Shown here one piece after another: positions 25,723 to 35,125 of a DNA stretch of 64,000 nt. Origin of the DNA: Sediminibacterium sp. KACHI17 (GTDB lineage: Bacteria > Bacteroidota > Bacteroidia > Chitinophagales > Chitinophagaceae); the NCBI RefSeq assembly GCF_040362915.1, contig NZ_AP029612.1, forward strand, positions 2,170,001-2,234,000, read 5' to 3'. The position numbers were made by a program, and so were the translations under genes. Under the pieces are notes generated by a model. The model made no database searches. It saw only the letters and a program-made list of their open reading frames with translations, and was not told where the DNA came from. Position 1 is the stretch's first letter, and every line of letters begins with the position of its first letter.

Positions 25723-28704
25723 TTAGAAGTCAATTTGTAAGTGAAAGAATAATCTTCTGGCTGTTGGATAAGGAGCCACATCTACGTTATTGGCAACAGC
25801 TTGTGCTCCAAATGTGGATGTTTCAGGATCGTAACCAACATATTTTGTTGCCAGGAAGACATTGTTTCCTGAGAAACCAACTCTTGCACGCTGAATCACT
25901 CTTCCGAATGTGCGGCTCAGGAATTCTTTTGGAACAGTATAGTACAAACCGATCTCACGTACTTTCAGGAAAGTAGCATCCTGTACCCAACGACCGGCAT
26001 TGTTATACGGTGCTGGCGGACGCTGACGTCCATTCGGAATACCATCTTTGTTATCATCATCAAACCAACCTTTAGTAGTACCACCACCATCGGTCAGGAA
26101 TGAAGTCAGGTTGATGTTATCACCACCACTACGGTATTCCATCAGGAAGTTCAGATCAAAATTTTTCAGGAAAGTAATGTTGTTTGACCAAGATGAAGTC
26201 CAATCAGGCTGCGCATTACCCCATACAGTAAATACACCCGGAGAAATTGCAGGAGTACCAACGATCGTAGTAGGTGCTACACCTTGCTGATACAGGAAGG
26301 TACCCAGTGCTGTACCGAATGCACCTGCTGTATAAGAAGGAATGCCCAGTCTTGTTAATACAACATCATTCTTCCACCACATCAAACGAGTAGACCATTT
26401 GATATTTTGTTTCTGAATCACGGTACCTGATAAAGCCAACTCAATACCCTTGTTTCTCATCTCTGCTTCATTGCTCAGCGTAGTTGCCACACCGGTTGAA
26501 GGAGAAAGATTCAGCGGCTGTAAGTTGTCTTTGGTTGTTTTGATGTAATAAGTTCCTTCAAACAAAATTTTGTTATTGAAGAAACCCGCATCTAAACCAA
26601 ATTCAATTTCTTCCGCTCTTTCAGGTCTGATGTTTAAGTTTCCTACATTCACTGCAACAGTAGAACCCAGTAATCCACCGATGTTCACACCACCCAATGA
26701 AGTGAAAGTAGCACCAAAAGGAACAGGACCCGCTGTTTGACCATAAGCCACACGTGGTTTCAACTGTGTGATGGTGCGTGATTTCCAGAAATCAAAATTG
26801 GTCAGGTTCACAGCCAATGATGCTTTGGGAAATGCATAATATTTATTGGGATCTCCATTGGTATTGGATTTATCCCAACGGATACCTACTGTACCAATGA
26901 TCTTATCTTCAAAATTCGCTTCCTGTTGTAAGAAGATACCCACGTCTCTTTGAGAGTTTTCAAACTGCGCTTCTACTTCTTGTACAGTTGCTTGTTTGAT
27001 ATTAGACTGTCCCGGAGCTAAACCACGACCACGGTTAAAGAGTCCATCGTTTTTAAAATCCAAACGAACCATACCGGCTTGTGTGGTCATGTTCACTTTT
27101 TTCAGTTCCCAGTTGTACACCATCGCAGCCTGGAAGTTGGTGTTCATGGTTTGTTGTCTACCTACGAGAACATCACCCGGATTCGCCTGTGCACGCTGGA
27201 ATTGAAGATCATCCGGCAAATACACTTTGGTTGAATTCTGGAAGAAATCCAAACCACCATTGGCTTTGAATTTCAGCTGAGATCTTTCTGTACGCAGGAG
27301 GTTGATATCTAATCCGAATGATTGAATGAAACGATTCACCAAGGAATTGTTGACACCCTTATCGGTTACATGAACCGGATTCTCTGCGAAATAAGGATTC
27401 GCAGGATAGATACCATTTACTGGTCTCAGATCGAAATAATTGGGTACATAAGCGATGTTATAACCAATACTTGCACCGGAGTTGTTTTGGTTACCGGTGA
27501 AACCACGATCTGTATTGCTACGGCTGTAGTTAGAGTTCACCGTTAGCGTGATGTCTTTAGTGAGTTTGTGATCGATATTGGCACGAATCGATTGACGCTC
27601 AAAACCGGTTCTTCTCACAGTACCGCCTTCATCGGTCAGTGATCCTGAAATAAAGAATTTGGTTTTCTCATCACCACCACGAAGACTCAAACGGCTATTC
27701 AGCAGGGTCGCTGTGTTTCCGTAGAAATAATCTTCATAGTCGATAAATGTTCCTGAAGCAACTGCATTCTGATAACGTGTTAATTCGATCGGTCTTCTGG
27801 CAGCAGGAAAGAAGGTGTTGATCTTTGCTTCGCTCCAATTGTCAACACCCATCAATTTCAATGGAGTTGCAAAACCAATGTCTTGTGCAAAGCTGATCGT
27901 TGTTTTTCCGGCAGCACCTTTTTTAGTGTTGATCACCAATACCCCTGCATTTGCACGTGTACCGTACATAGCAGCTGCTGATGGTCCTTTCAATACTTCA
28001 ATACTTTCAATGTCTGCAGGGTTGATATCTGCCAAACGGTTGGCACCATCATCCTGATTGGCAGCACCCGCACCGGTAACAGAGGCACGACCGGTACGCT
28101 GAAAGTCATTGCTGATATACACTCCATCCAATACGATGAGTGGCGCAGAAGCCTGTGTCAGACTTGATAAACCACGCAATTGAATGTTGATACCACCACC
28201 CGGAGCACCGGAGTTCATACGAATGGTAGCACCCGGAACTTTACCATACAGTGCTCCATCGGTTGTTTGAATCTGTGTAGTTCCTGTAAGGTCTCTGGCT
28301 GAAACAGTTGTCACCGCATTGGCAAGATTCGAACGTTTGATAGAAGAAGCCAGACCCGTGATCACCACTTCTTTCAGTGGATTGATCTCTTCTTCCATCA
28401 TAATGTTTACGGTTGGTCTGTCTGCTGATACACTGATCTCTGTTGATTTATAACCAACATAATTCAGTACCAGCACGGCCGTTTTTCCTGCAGGTTTAAT
28501 GGAGAAATTACCGCTCGCGTCGGTAGTGGTCACCTGTTTGGTGCCTTTGATAGTAACGGAAACCCCTGCAAGTGGATTCCCAGTTACGCTTTCTTTAACT
28601 GTGCCCGAGGCGGTAAAGCCCTGAGCGTCTGCATCTATCATCTTCATAAAGAAGAAGAACAGAAGCAGCGTTTTCAGTAGATAACGTTTCTGCATACTCA
28701 GCAT
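25723..28704 (-). CDS. SusC/RagA-family TonB-linked outer-membrane protein
   Basis: A 993-residue TonB-dependent transporter with a signal peptide ending 'DADAQ' (a second ATG three codons in is equally plausible). It has a carboxypeptidase-like domain (about 28-110), the SusC-specific segment 'PLKEVVITGLAS', a plug with 'IQLRGLSSLTQASAPLIVLDGV' and 'IESIEVLKGPSAAAMYGTRANAGVLVINTKKG', and a barrel ending 'RRLFFHLQIDF'. It pairs with the SusD gene downstream to import oligosaccharides or peptides. Neighbouring sialidase and S15 peptidase genes hint at glycoproteins or peptides as substrate, which is an inference. Confidence 0.94.
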   Translation of the reverse strand: MLSMQKRYLLKTLLLFFFFMKMIDADAQGFTASGTVKESVTGNPLAGVSVTIKGTKQVTTTDASGNFSIKPAGKTAVLVLNYVGYKSTEISVSADRPTVNIMMEEEINPLKEVVITGLASSIKRSNLANAVTTVSARDLTGTTQIQTTDGALYGKVPGATIRMNSGAPGGGINIQLRGLSSLTQASAPLIVLDGVYISNDFQRTGRASVTGAGAANQDDGANRLADINPADIESIEVLKGPSAAAMYGTRANAGVLVINTKKGAAGKTTISFAQDIGFATPLKLMGVDNWSEAKINTFFPAARRPIELTRYQNAVASGTFIDYEDYFYGNTATLLNSRLSLRGGDEKTKFFISGSLTDEGGTVRRTGFERQSIRANIDHKLTKDITLTVNSNYSRSNTDRGFTGNQNNSGASIGYNIAYVPNYFDLRPVNGIYPANPYFAENPVHVTDKGVNNSLVNRFIQSFGLDINLLRTERSQLKFKANGGLDFFQNSTKVYLPDDLQFQRAQANPGDVLVGRQQTMNTNFQAAMVYNWELKKVNMTTQAGMVRLDFKNDGLFNRGRGLAPGQSNIKQATVQEVEAQFENSQRDVGIFLQQEANFEDKIIGTVGIRWDKSNTNGDPNKYYAFPKASLAVNLTNFDFWKSRTITQLKPRVAYGQTAGPVPFGATFTSLGGVNIGGLLGSTVAVNVGNLNIRPERAEEIEFGLDAGFFNNKILFEGTYYIKTTKDNLQPLNLSPSTGVATTLSNEAEMRNKGIELALSGTVIQKQNIKWSTRLMWWKNDVVLTRLGIPSYTAGAFGTALGTFLYQQGVAPTTIVGTPAISPGVFTVWGNAQPDWTSSWSNNITFLKNFDLNFLMEYRSGGDNINLTSFLTDGGGTTKGWFDDDNKDGIPNGRQRPPAPYNNAGRWVQDATFLKVREIGLYYTVPKEFLSRTFGRVIQRARVGFSGNNVFLATKYVGYDPETSTFGAQAVANNVDVAPYPTARRLFFHLQIDF

Positions 28705-28759
28705 TTTGTTTTGTGAATAATTGGGTTTTTGAAATGGTTATTTGAAATGGATATAGAGA

Positions 28760-30637
28760 CTATTTTTTGATCATCGGCAACTTGATCACCGATGGATATT
28801 GGGTAGAGTGATGAATTTTATTCTCCACTTTAATACCCGTTGCTTCATCATAATTATTTCCGCCTGTATTCATGTTTCTATCAAAGCGAGGAAAATTACT
28901 GCTCGATACTTCAATACGAATTCTGTGTCCGGGTGCGAAATAGTTACTCGTTACCATCGGAGTAAGATCTACTTTATATACTTTTCCTTTCTCCATGAAT
29001 ACTTCTTTATCATATCCTTCCCTGTATCGTAAACGCTGAATGGTTTCATCCAGGTTATATGCTTTACCATCCGGATGTACATCGATCAATTTCAATGTGA
29101 TATCGGTATCAGGACCCGAAGAAGAAACATACAGTGTAGATTCAATAAAACCTGTTACTTCTACGCCTTCTTTTAATACATCAGAAGTATACACGAGGAT
29201 ATCTTCTCTCAACTCCATTGTAGACTGATCAAAAGAACCGCCTTGTACCGCATTGCCGGTACAGCAAACATTACCACCATAGGATGGTACAGGATTCATC
29301 GGATCATATTGAAAAGCATCCGGCTTGTTTTCTTTAGGAGGTGTTGCTGTCAACTGTCCATCACCGTTTCTGGTATTCGCTTTACCGGCACTGCTCAAAT
29401 AAAAAGATTGCATTTCAGCGCCTGCAGGAGGGAAGGTTTCTGACTGTTGCCATTTGTTACTACCCATGGTATAGTAGCGAACACGTGGATTCTTTTGTTT
29501 GAAATCATTTTGTTCGCCTTTCAGTAACAGATCAAACCAACCCCAGGTGAGTTCATCATAATTCAATCTCGCATCACCTACACTTCTTTCACCAACAATG
29601 GTATTCTCTGTTGCTCGTTTATAAGAACAATGTAATACCGGAGCAATTACGAGATACTGATTATCTGCTGTGGCTTTGTCTTTGGCATTGTTACGAACAT
29701 GATTGAAGAGTGCAATATTGGGAGCAGAAGAAACATCATACCAGGAAACAAACCAATATGCAGGAACATTCAAGGGCATATTGTCATGATACAATCCGCC
29801 CTTGAACCATTTAGGATCATTGGGTTTGCGACGAATCATGTCTTCATATACACCTTCTTGTCCTTTTACATTTTTAATGATGTCTTGTATCGGAAGATGA
29901 CGCAGACCAACAGACCAATCTACACGAGGCATTTCGGTAGACATATCATAAAAGCGTTGTAAACGCTGCAGGTCTTTTTGTTGTACGGTTTTAGGGAAAG
30001 TGGGTTTGAATTTATCATTCTGTGTACCATAGAGCCATGCAGTGAAGAGCATTTGTCCGGCCCCGCCTCGATACCAGTTGCCTTGTTCCATGAATTTTCC
30101 TACGCGACCGATACCGGCACCATATCCCTGAGCTACCATGGCTGCAAGGGCAGGGTGGTTTTGAGAGGCAACAGCCATTTGCCATTCTGCAGTCGAAGAA
30201 CAACCGATGACGCCGATTTTACCGTTGCTCCAGGATTGAGCAGCCATCCAGGTAAAAGCATCATAACCGTCCGTGATCGGAGCGCCGAGAATATCCCATT
30301 CGCCTTCCGAGAAATAACGACCGCGTTCATTTTGAACCACATAAGCATAGCCACGGGAAACCGCATTATAGGCTTCCTCAAGGGTGCGGGTAGTCATTTT
30401 ACCATCCACCCAGGTATTGAATTGATAAGGGGTCTTGGAAAAAACGATCGGTACTTTTTGATCGCCTTTAGGACGATAAATATCCGTAGCCAATCGGATA
30501 CCATCACGCATTGGCATCATCACTTTCTGATCGATAATAGCGATCTCCTGAAGTTTCAGGTAAATAGCGGCGGTGTCTTGTGCGGAGAGTGCATACGTAA
30601 GCATTACGCACACAACAAGGTTGAGCAATTTTCTCAT
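28760..30637 (-). CDS. CocE/NonD-type alpha/beta hydrolase (peptidase S15 family), secreted
   Basis: From the ATG at 30637 it has 625 residues with a signal peptide ending 'YALSAQ'; the frame is open 22 codons further upstream without a better start. The N-terminal hydrolase domain has '[14 protein letters not shown]', '[13 protein letters not shown]', nucleophile elbow '[11 protein letters not shown]' (S147) and '[11 protein letters not shown]'. The C-terminal jelly-roll domain ('[36 protein letters not shown]', '[19 protein letters not shown]') is typical of X-Pro dipeptidyl-peptidase/CocE proteins. It probably removes N-terminal dipeptides or cleaves esters in the periplasm. It lies 55 bases upstream of the SusC gene and is likely in its operon. 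Confidence 0.88.
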   Translation of the reverse strand: MRKLLNLVVCVMLTYALSAQDTAAIYLKLQEIAIIDQKVMMPMRDGIRLATDIYRPKGDQKVPIVFSKTPYQFNTWVDGKMTTRTLEEAYNAVSRGYAYVVQNERGRYFSEGEWDILGAPITDGYDAFTWMAAQSWSNGKIGVIGCSSTAEWQMAVASQNHPALAAMVAQGYGAGIGRVGKFMEQGNWYRGGAGQMLFTAWLYGTQNDKFKPTFPKTVQQKDLQRLQRFYDMSTEMPRVDWSVGLRHLPIQDIIKNVKGQEGVYEDMIRRKPNDPKWFKGGLYHDNMPLNVPAYWFVSWYDVSSAPNIALFNHVRNNAKDKATADNQYLVIAPVLHCSYKRATENTIVGERSVGDARLNYDELTWGWFDLLLKGEQNDFKQKNPRVRYYTMGSNKWQQSETFPPAGAEMQSFYLSSAGKANTRNGDGQLTATPPKENKPDAFQYDPMNPVPSYGGNVCCTGNAVQGGSFDQSTMELREDILVYTSDVLKEGVEVTGFIESTLYVSSSGPDTDITLKLIDVHPDGKAYNLDETIQRLRYREGYDKEVFMEKGKVYKVDLTPMVTSNYFAPGHRIRIEVSSSNFPRFDRNMNTGGNNYDEATGIKVENKIHHSTQYPSVIKLPMIKK

Positions 30638-30699
30638 AGGCAGTATTTGGCCTTTCTTATGGAAGGCAATTGGTTTAATAAAAACGTTGCATAAATATA

Positions 30700-30725
30700 A
30701 CATTAAAATAAATTTATTTTAATGT
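30700..30725. promoter_or_regulatory. perfect 26-bp palindrome between divergent hydrolase and sialidase genes
   Basis: ACATTAAAATAAA (30700-30712) is followed immediately by its exact reverse complement TTTATTTTAATGT (30713-30725). It lies 62 bases from the hydrolase ATG (30637) and 82 bases from the sialidase ATG (30808). A palindrome of this size without spacer is a strong candidate for a dimeric repressor or activator site serving both genes. Confidence 0.65.
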
Positions 30726-30807
30726 GTACGAAAGTTACATCCACAGGCTTTTATACCGCAATTGATGCCTTGTTATTAGAATTTGATGAGAAAACATACC
30801 TTTCAGT

Positions 30808-31971
30808 ATGCGCTTGTTATCTCTGTTTTTATTGTGTTGCTGCAGCTTTTCTAGTCAGGCATCAGATAGTCTTTCGGTGGTATTCAAATCCGGTGAAGCA
30901 GGTTATCATACTTTCCGTATTCCTGCGATCATTCGCGCACCCGATCAATCATTATTGGCTTTTTGTGAAGGCCGCGTGAACAATGCCGGTGATTATGGTA
31001 CTATCAAAATTGTAATGCGCAGAAGTATGGATGCGGGTAAAACCTGGTCACCGATTCAAGTGGTGGCAGCCATGGGAAACTTGCAAGTAGGTAATCCCGC
31101 CCCTGTCGTAGATCAAACAGATCCTGCATTTCCTAAGGGTCGCATTTTTTTGTTTTACAATACCGGTGATCATCATGAAAATGAAGTACGTAAAGGAAAT
31201 GGACTCAGAGAAGTCTGGTATATTACTTCAACAGACAATGGATTGAATTGGAGTGCGCCGGTAAATATCACTACGCAAGTCCATCGACCACTTCAGTCCA
31301 ACAGGAATTCAAGTTATCAATTTCAGGAAGACTGGAGAAGTTATGCCAATACACCCGGACATGCGATACAGTTTCAGCAAGGACGATATCGTGGACGCAT
31401 TTTTATTGCAGCCAATCATTCAGCTGGTGCACCACAAAATCAATTCGAAGATTATACGGCGCATGGGTTTTATTCAGATGATCATGGTAAAACATTCCGG
31501 CTTACATCATCACTGACTATAAAAGGAAGCAACGAATCCATTGCAACAGAATTAAGCAATGGTAACCTGATGATGAACAGTCGCAATCAAAAAGGAGACA
31601 TTCGTGCGCGAATCATTTCTATCAGCAGTGATGGCGGACAAAATTGGGATACGAGTTATTTCGATACACAATTGCCTGACCCGGTGAATCAAGCTTCTTT
31701 ATTGACCATCGGTCGTAAAAAAGGAAAAGCCATCCTCGCATTTAGCAATGCAGCCAGTACCACCCGAAGAGACTCTCTCACTTTGCGCATTAGTTGGGAT
31801 GAAGGAAAAACCTGGCCCTACCAACAACTCATTGATGCTGCACCCGACCAGACAAAGAATGACTACACTGCTTATTCGGATCTGGTTTACATCCATAAAA
31901 ATTCCATTGGCATTTTGTATGAACGAAAGGGTTATAAAGAGATCGTATTTAAAAGGATTCAATGGAAATAA
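30808..31971 (+). CDS. exo-alpha-sialidase (neuraminidase)
   Basis: A 387-residue secreted six-bladed propeller. It has a cysteine-rich signal (LLCCCSFSSQA, possibly a lipoprotein), then the FRIP motif 'YHTFRIPAI' (catalytic Arg R37), an Asp at D62, and at least four Asp boxes: 'SMDAGKTW', 'STDNGLNW', 'SSDGGQNW', 'SWDEGKTW', plus 'SDDHGKTF'. The catalytic Glu/Tyr pair probably lies in 'SNESIATEL' and 'DYTAYSDLV'. It should remove terminal sialic acids from glycans. No sialic-acid catabolism genes are in the window. It is divergent from the S15-type hydrolase/SusCD operon across a perfect palindrome. Confidence 0.92.
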   Translation: MRLLSLFLLCCCSFSSQASDSLSVVFKSGEAGYHTFRIPAIIRAPDQSLLAFCEGRVNNAGDYGTIKIVMRRSMDAGKTWSPIQVVAAMGNLQVGNPAPVVDQTDPAFPKGRIFLFYNTGDHHENEVRKGNGLREVWYITSTDNGLNWSAPVNITTQVHRPLQSNRNSSYQFQEDWRSYANTPGHAIQFQQGRYRGRIFIAANHSAGAPQNQFEDYTAHGFYSDDHGKTFRLTSSLTIKGSNESIATELSNGNLMMNSRNQKGDIRARIISISSDGGQNWDTSYFDTQLPDPVNQASLLTIGRKKGKAILAFSNAASTTRRDSLTLRISWDEGKTWPYQQLIDAAPDQTKNDYTAYSDLVYIHKNSIGILYERKGYKEIVFKRIQWK

Positions 31972-31975
31972 AAAA

Positions 31976-32003
31976 CAAAAACCCATGGGGGGATGGGTTT
32001 TTG
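31976..32003. terminator. intrinsic terminator after the sialidase gene
   Basis: CAAAAACCCAT (31976-31986) pairs perfectly with ATGGGTTTTTG (31993-32003) around six G. It begins five bases after the sialidase stop and also faces the end of the convergent OmpA-type gene. Confidence 0.85.
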
Positions 32004-32050
32004 CTTTGATCGCATTCAAGAAAAAAAAATTGTAACATCTATACGTATCA

Positions 32051-34165
32051 TTACTGATACACACGCAACAGCGTATATCTATTCTTTTGCTGCGCCTCAG
32101 GATTGGCTTGATCTCCTTGTATACAAGGCTCTTCAGGTTTTGTATTACCTATACCATTCCATTTGATACGAGATCTCATTTCTTTTGGAAAAAGAGAAGC
32201 AATGTATTCAGCTCTTTTTTGCGACAGTGCAATGTTGTAAGCACTGCTTCCAATACAATCAGCTGCTGAAATAATTTCTACATTCAACTCTTTTTGTTGA
32301 CGCATCAGGTTTATGACTTGCAGTAATACCGTATGGCTTTCTGGAATGTATCCCTGACCATCAAAATAATGGTATAAGCGATATCCACTTGTTGACAATT
32401 CATTTGTATTTGGTATCGTCTTCGAAGCGGCATTTTCATGAGTCGACGTTGCTGCACTATTTCCTTTATTCGTAGTTAAACTTGTCGATGTCGAGTTTGA
32501 TTCAGCATTCAAACGCAAGCTTATCGGATCGAGCTCTTTCCAAGCAGTTACTCCCTTACTATCAAACAACTGTATTTGCTCTTGAAAATCTTTTCCGGAT
32601 AATTTGATTCGATAGTTTGTTTGATTAGGTCTTACTTGAAATGAATATACCCCTTTGTAATCTGTGGTCTGAGATGCGATTGTTTTCCAGTTACCCTGCT
32701 CGTCTTGTTGTTCTAAGCTAACTAAGACGCCCTCCTGACGAAGACCATTACTTGCATTGGTCACGGCACTCTTTATTGTAACTGTTTTATAAGCATAGTT
32801 AAAACGTAGTATATCATCATTTCCATAACGATTGCTCGCAATGAACCCTGATTCATTCGTTGCAAAACTGATCGAATAATCATCCGATGATGTATTGATC
32901 GGATAGCCTAGGTTTTTGGGTTGATTATTGGATTGTTTCAATGCACTTTCATACATATCAACGCCTCCTAAACCCGGCCAACCATTAGAAGAAAAATACA
33001 ATCTGTCATTGTATACCAATGGGAATCCTTCATCTCCCATGCTATTGATACGATCTCCTAAATTCACGGGTTCTTCAAAGCTTCCATCCTCTTTCATATT
33101 TGCACGATAAATATCTGCTCCGCCTTTACCGCCGGCTCTGTCGCTACAAAACAACAAGGCTTTTTCTGAATCAACATAAAACGGATGGAATGAAGATGAT
33201 TCTTTTGTATTCACTGACAGCACTTGTGGTTTAGACCAACCGGATGTAGTTTTCGTGGTTTTGCATAACTCAAGTAAATATACTCCCTGACTTTTGTGAA
33301 CACTGGTTCGGGTAAAGAAAATATGCTTGCCATCTGCAGTCATGCTCACCGGACCTGTATGACCTTTGAATACCACATTACCCAATAATCTTGCTAAAGA
33401 GCCGGAAGACGGTCCCATCGCCGGTCCTGATTTAGATGGCATCAGGGTATTGTTATCATTACTGGTTGCAGGTGTAAGGTCTGATAAAAATCTACTGACC
33501 TGAACATTATAATCAGTCTTAGCAAGTACAGGTTGCATTGTTTGTAAATAGGATACGTTTCCTCCTACATAAACATCGTCATAGGGCATTCCATCCCAAG
33601 CGTTTGTTCTGGGTATTATGAATCCGGGATTTCTATTTGATACAAAATACAATTGACCCTGTAGTACAAAAGGAGCAAATTCTCGAGCGGCAGTATTGAT
33701 GGAGAGATATTCCAGATGCCAATCTAAAGAGTCTCTCAAAAACAAGTCCTTTTGCTCAAAACCCTTCTTTCTTGTATTGTAAGCCTTTTTACTATCGGCA
33801 TTGCCTACAGATAGTAATGTTTGATATTGTTGTATGGCTGATGCGTAATTGCCTTTGCGTGCATAGATCTCAGCTATCCTTTCTGTCATCTGTGCATTTT
33901 TCTTTTCCAGCTTTTCCAAATAGATCAACGAACTATCATACAGACCTATATTCCAAAAACAATCTGAGATACTCCAATTCAATACATCATCCTGATAACG
34001 GGTCTGATATTTTTGATAGAACGGTAATGCTTCATAATATTTTTTTGCCGCATACAGCTTGTCGCCCTGCTTACGCAATTGCTCATATGTTTTATTCACA
34101 GGTTCATTGCCTGCAAATGACATGGCTGATATTAATAACAAAAAAGGAAGTAACAAATAATACAT
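32051..34165 (-). CDS. OmpA-family protein with TPR and PD40 propeller, T9SS-associated (PorE-like)
   Basis: A 704-residue periplasmic or outer-membrane protein. It has a signal peptide ending 'SFAG', TPR-like helices (about 25-140), a WD40-like PD40 propeller (about 155-455, with 'ISFATNESGFIASNR', 'HIFFTRTS', 'LLFCSDRAGGKGGADIYRA', 'LYFSSNGWPGLGGVDMYE'), a carboxypeptidase-like fold (about 465-545) and a C-terminal OmpA peptidoglycan-binding domain ('LNVEIISAADCIGSSAYNIALSQKRAEYIASLF'). This order is that of PorE-type proteins that anchor type IX secretion parts to the cell wall. It is the last gene of an operon with PorP/SprF and a giant adhesin. Confidence 0.87.
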   Translation of the reverse strand: MYYLLLPFLLLISAMSFAGNEPVNKTYEQLRKQGDKLYAAKKYYEALPFYQKYQTRYQDDVLNWSISDCFWNIGLYDSSLIYLEKLEKKNAQMTERIAEIYARKGNYASAIQQYQTLLSVGNADSKKAYNTRKKGFEQKDLFLRDSLDWHLEYLSINTAAREFAPFVLQGQLYFVSNRNPGFIIPRTNAWDGMPYDDVYVGGNVSYLQTMQPVLAKTDYNVQVSRFLSDLTPATSNDNNTLMPSKSGPAMGPSSGSLARLLGNVVFKGHTGPVSMTADGKHIFFTRTSVHKSQGVYLLELCKTTKTTSGWSKPQVLSVNTKESSSFHPFYVDSEKALLFCSDRAGGKGGADIYRANMKEDGSFEEPVNLGDRINSMGDEGFPLVYNDRLYFSSNGWPGLGGVDMYESALKQSNNQPKNLGYPINTSSDDYSISFATNESGFIASNRYGNDDILRFNYAYKTVTIKSAVTNASNGLRQEGVLVSLEQQDEQGNWKTIASQTTDYKGVYSFQVRPNQTNYRIKLSGKDFQEQIQLFDSKGVTAWKELDPISLRLNAESNSTSTSLTTNKGNSAATSTHENAASKTIPNTNELSTSGYRLYHYFDGQGYIPESHTVLLQVINLMRQQKELNVEIISAADCIGSSAYNIALSQKRAEYIASLFPKEMRSRIKWNGIGNTKPEEPCIQGDQANPEAQQKNRYTLLRVYQ

Positions 34166-34168
34166 GTA

Positions 34169-35116
34169 TTAAAAATAACGTGGTGAAACAAATGAAGATC
34201 TTGATGAACCAATCTCAAAGCGAAGCATCATTTCATGCGTTGCCTGTGTAAAAGATTTCAGATTTGAAATAGTATGATCATAACTATATCCAAAACGCAA
34301 CTGCTCGTTGATCTGCCATTCTACCAAACCGACTATTGCATCTTTAGTACGATAAGAAGCACCAAATGCAAGTTTATCCATAAGCCATACATTGGCGTTA
34401 AGGTCAAATTGAACAGGTGCGCCATTTACTTTTTTTACCAGCATTGATGGCTTTAGCTTTACCTGATCACTCAGGTCCATCACCATACCCATGGTATAAA
34501 AGAAATGCAGGTTTTTCAACTTGCCAGATTGTACATCTGCCTGCTTTTGTGCATTTAGTTTTGTTTCCAGCAAGGAAGGAATGGAAAGACCTAAATAAAA
34601 ACGGTCAGTAGTATAATGTATACCTGCTCCTGCAGCCGGAAGAAGGCCATTTACATTTTGGTTGAACGTTGGATCGTTGGGCGAAAATGTATTTACCTCT
34701 GTGAAGTTGGCACGATAGTTCAATAAACCACCACGCAGTCCCAATGATAACACTCCTTTATCGCTTACAGGAATTCGAAAAGCATAACTCGCCATCAATC
34801 CCGTAGTTCTCTCAACACCCAATTTATCATCCAGTAGTTGAAGTCCCCAACCAATACGACCTTCACGAGTAGCGCCATCAATAGAGATAACCGTTGTTTG
34901 TGGTGCACCAGGCATATCGATCCATTGTTTTCTGAACAATGCAGAAGCCGTAGTAGTACCTCTTGAACCTGCATAAGCAGGATTTACGTTCAACATATTA
35001 AACATGTACTGAGAATACATAGGCTCTGTTTGCGCATGTATTTCACTTTGCATGGAAATTGCAATACTGCTGAACAGTATCATCAGAAATCTTTTTTTAT
35101 AGAAATGCATAAACAC
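34169..35116 (-). CDS. PorP/SprF-family type IX secretion membrane protein
   Basis: A 315-residue outer-membrane beta-barrel protein with a signal peptide ending 'EIHAQ'. Family hallmarks include 'PMYSQYMFNMLNVNPAYAGSRG' near the N-terminus, 'ASALFRKQWIDMPGAPQT', and 'LRFGYSYDHTISNL' followed by 'HEMMLRFEIG' near the C-terminus. PorP/SprF proteins help export or attach specific T9SS cargo, often the large adhesin encoded next to them. It lies nine bases downstream of the giant adhesin gene and three bases upstream of the PorE-like gene, so the three are one operon. Confidence 0.93.
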   Translation of the reverse strand: MFMHFYKKRFLMILFSSIAISMQSEIHAQTEPMYSQYMFNMLNVNPAYAGSRGTTTASALFRKQWIDMPGAPQTTVISIDGATREGRIGWGLQLLDDKLGVERTTGLMASYAFRIPVSDKGVLSLGLRGGLLNYRANFTEVNTFSPNDPTFNQNVNGLLPAAGAGIHYTTDRFYLGLSIPSLLETKLNAQKQADVQSGKLKNLHFFYTMGMVMDLSDQVKLKPSMLVKKVNGAPVQFDLNANVWLMDKLAFGASYRTKDAIVGLVEWQINEQLRFGYSYDHTISNLKSFTQATHEMMLRFEIGSSRSSFVSPRYF

Positions 35117-35125
35117 TGAATTCTT

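Noticed and set aside
29978..30694. 238-codon plus-strand open frame opposite the S15-type hydrolase gene
   Set aside because: It is the complement of a clearly conserved hydrolase and shows no protein-like motifs.
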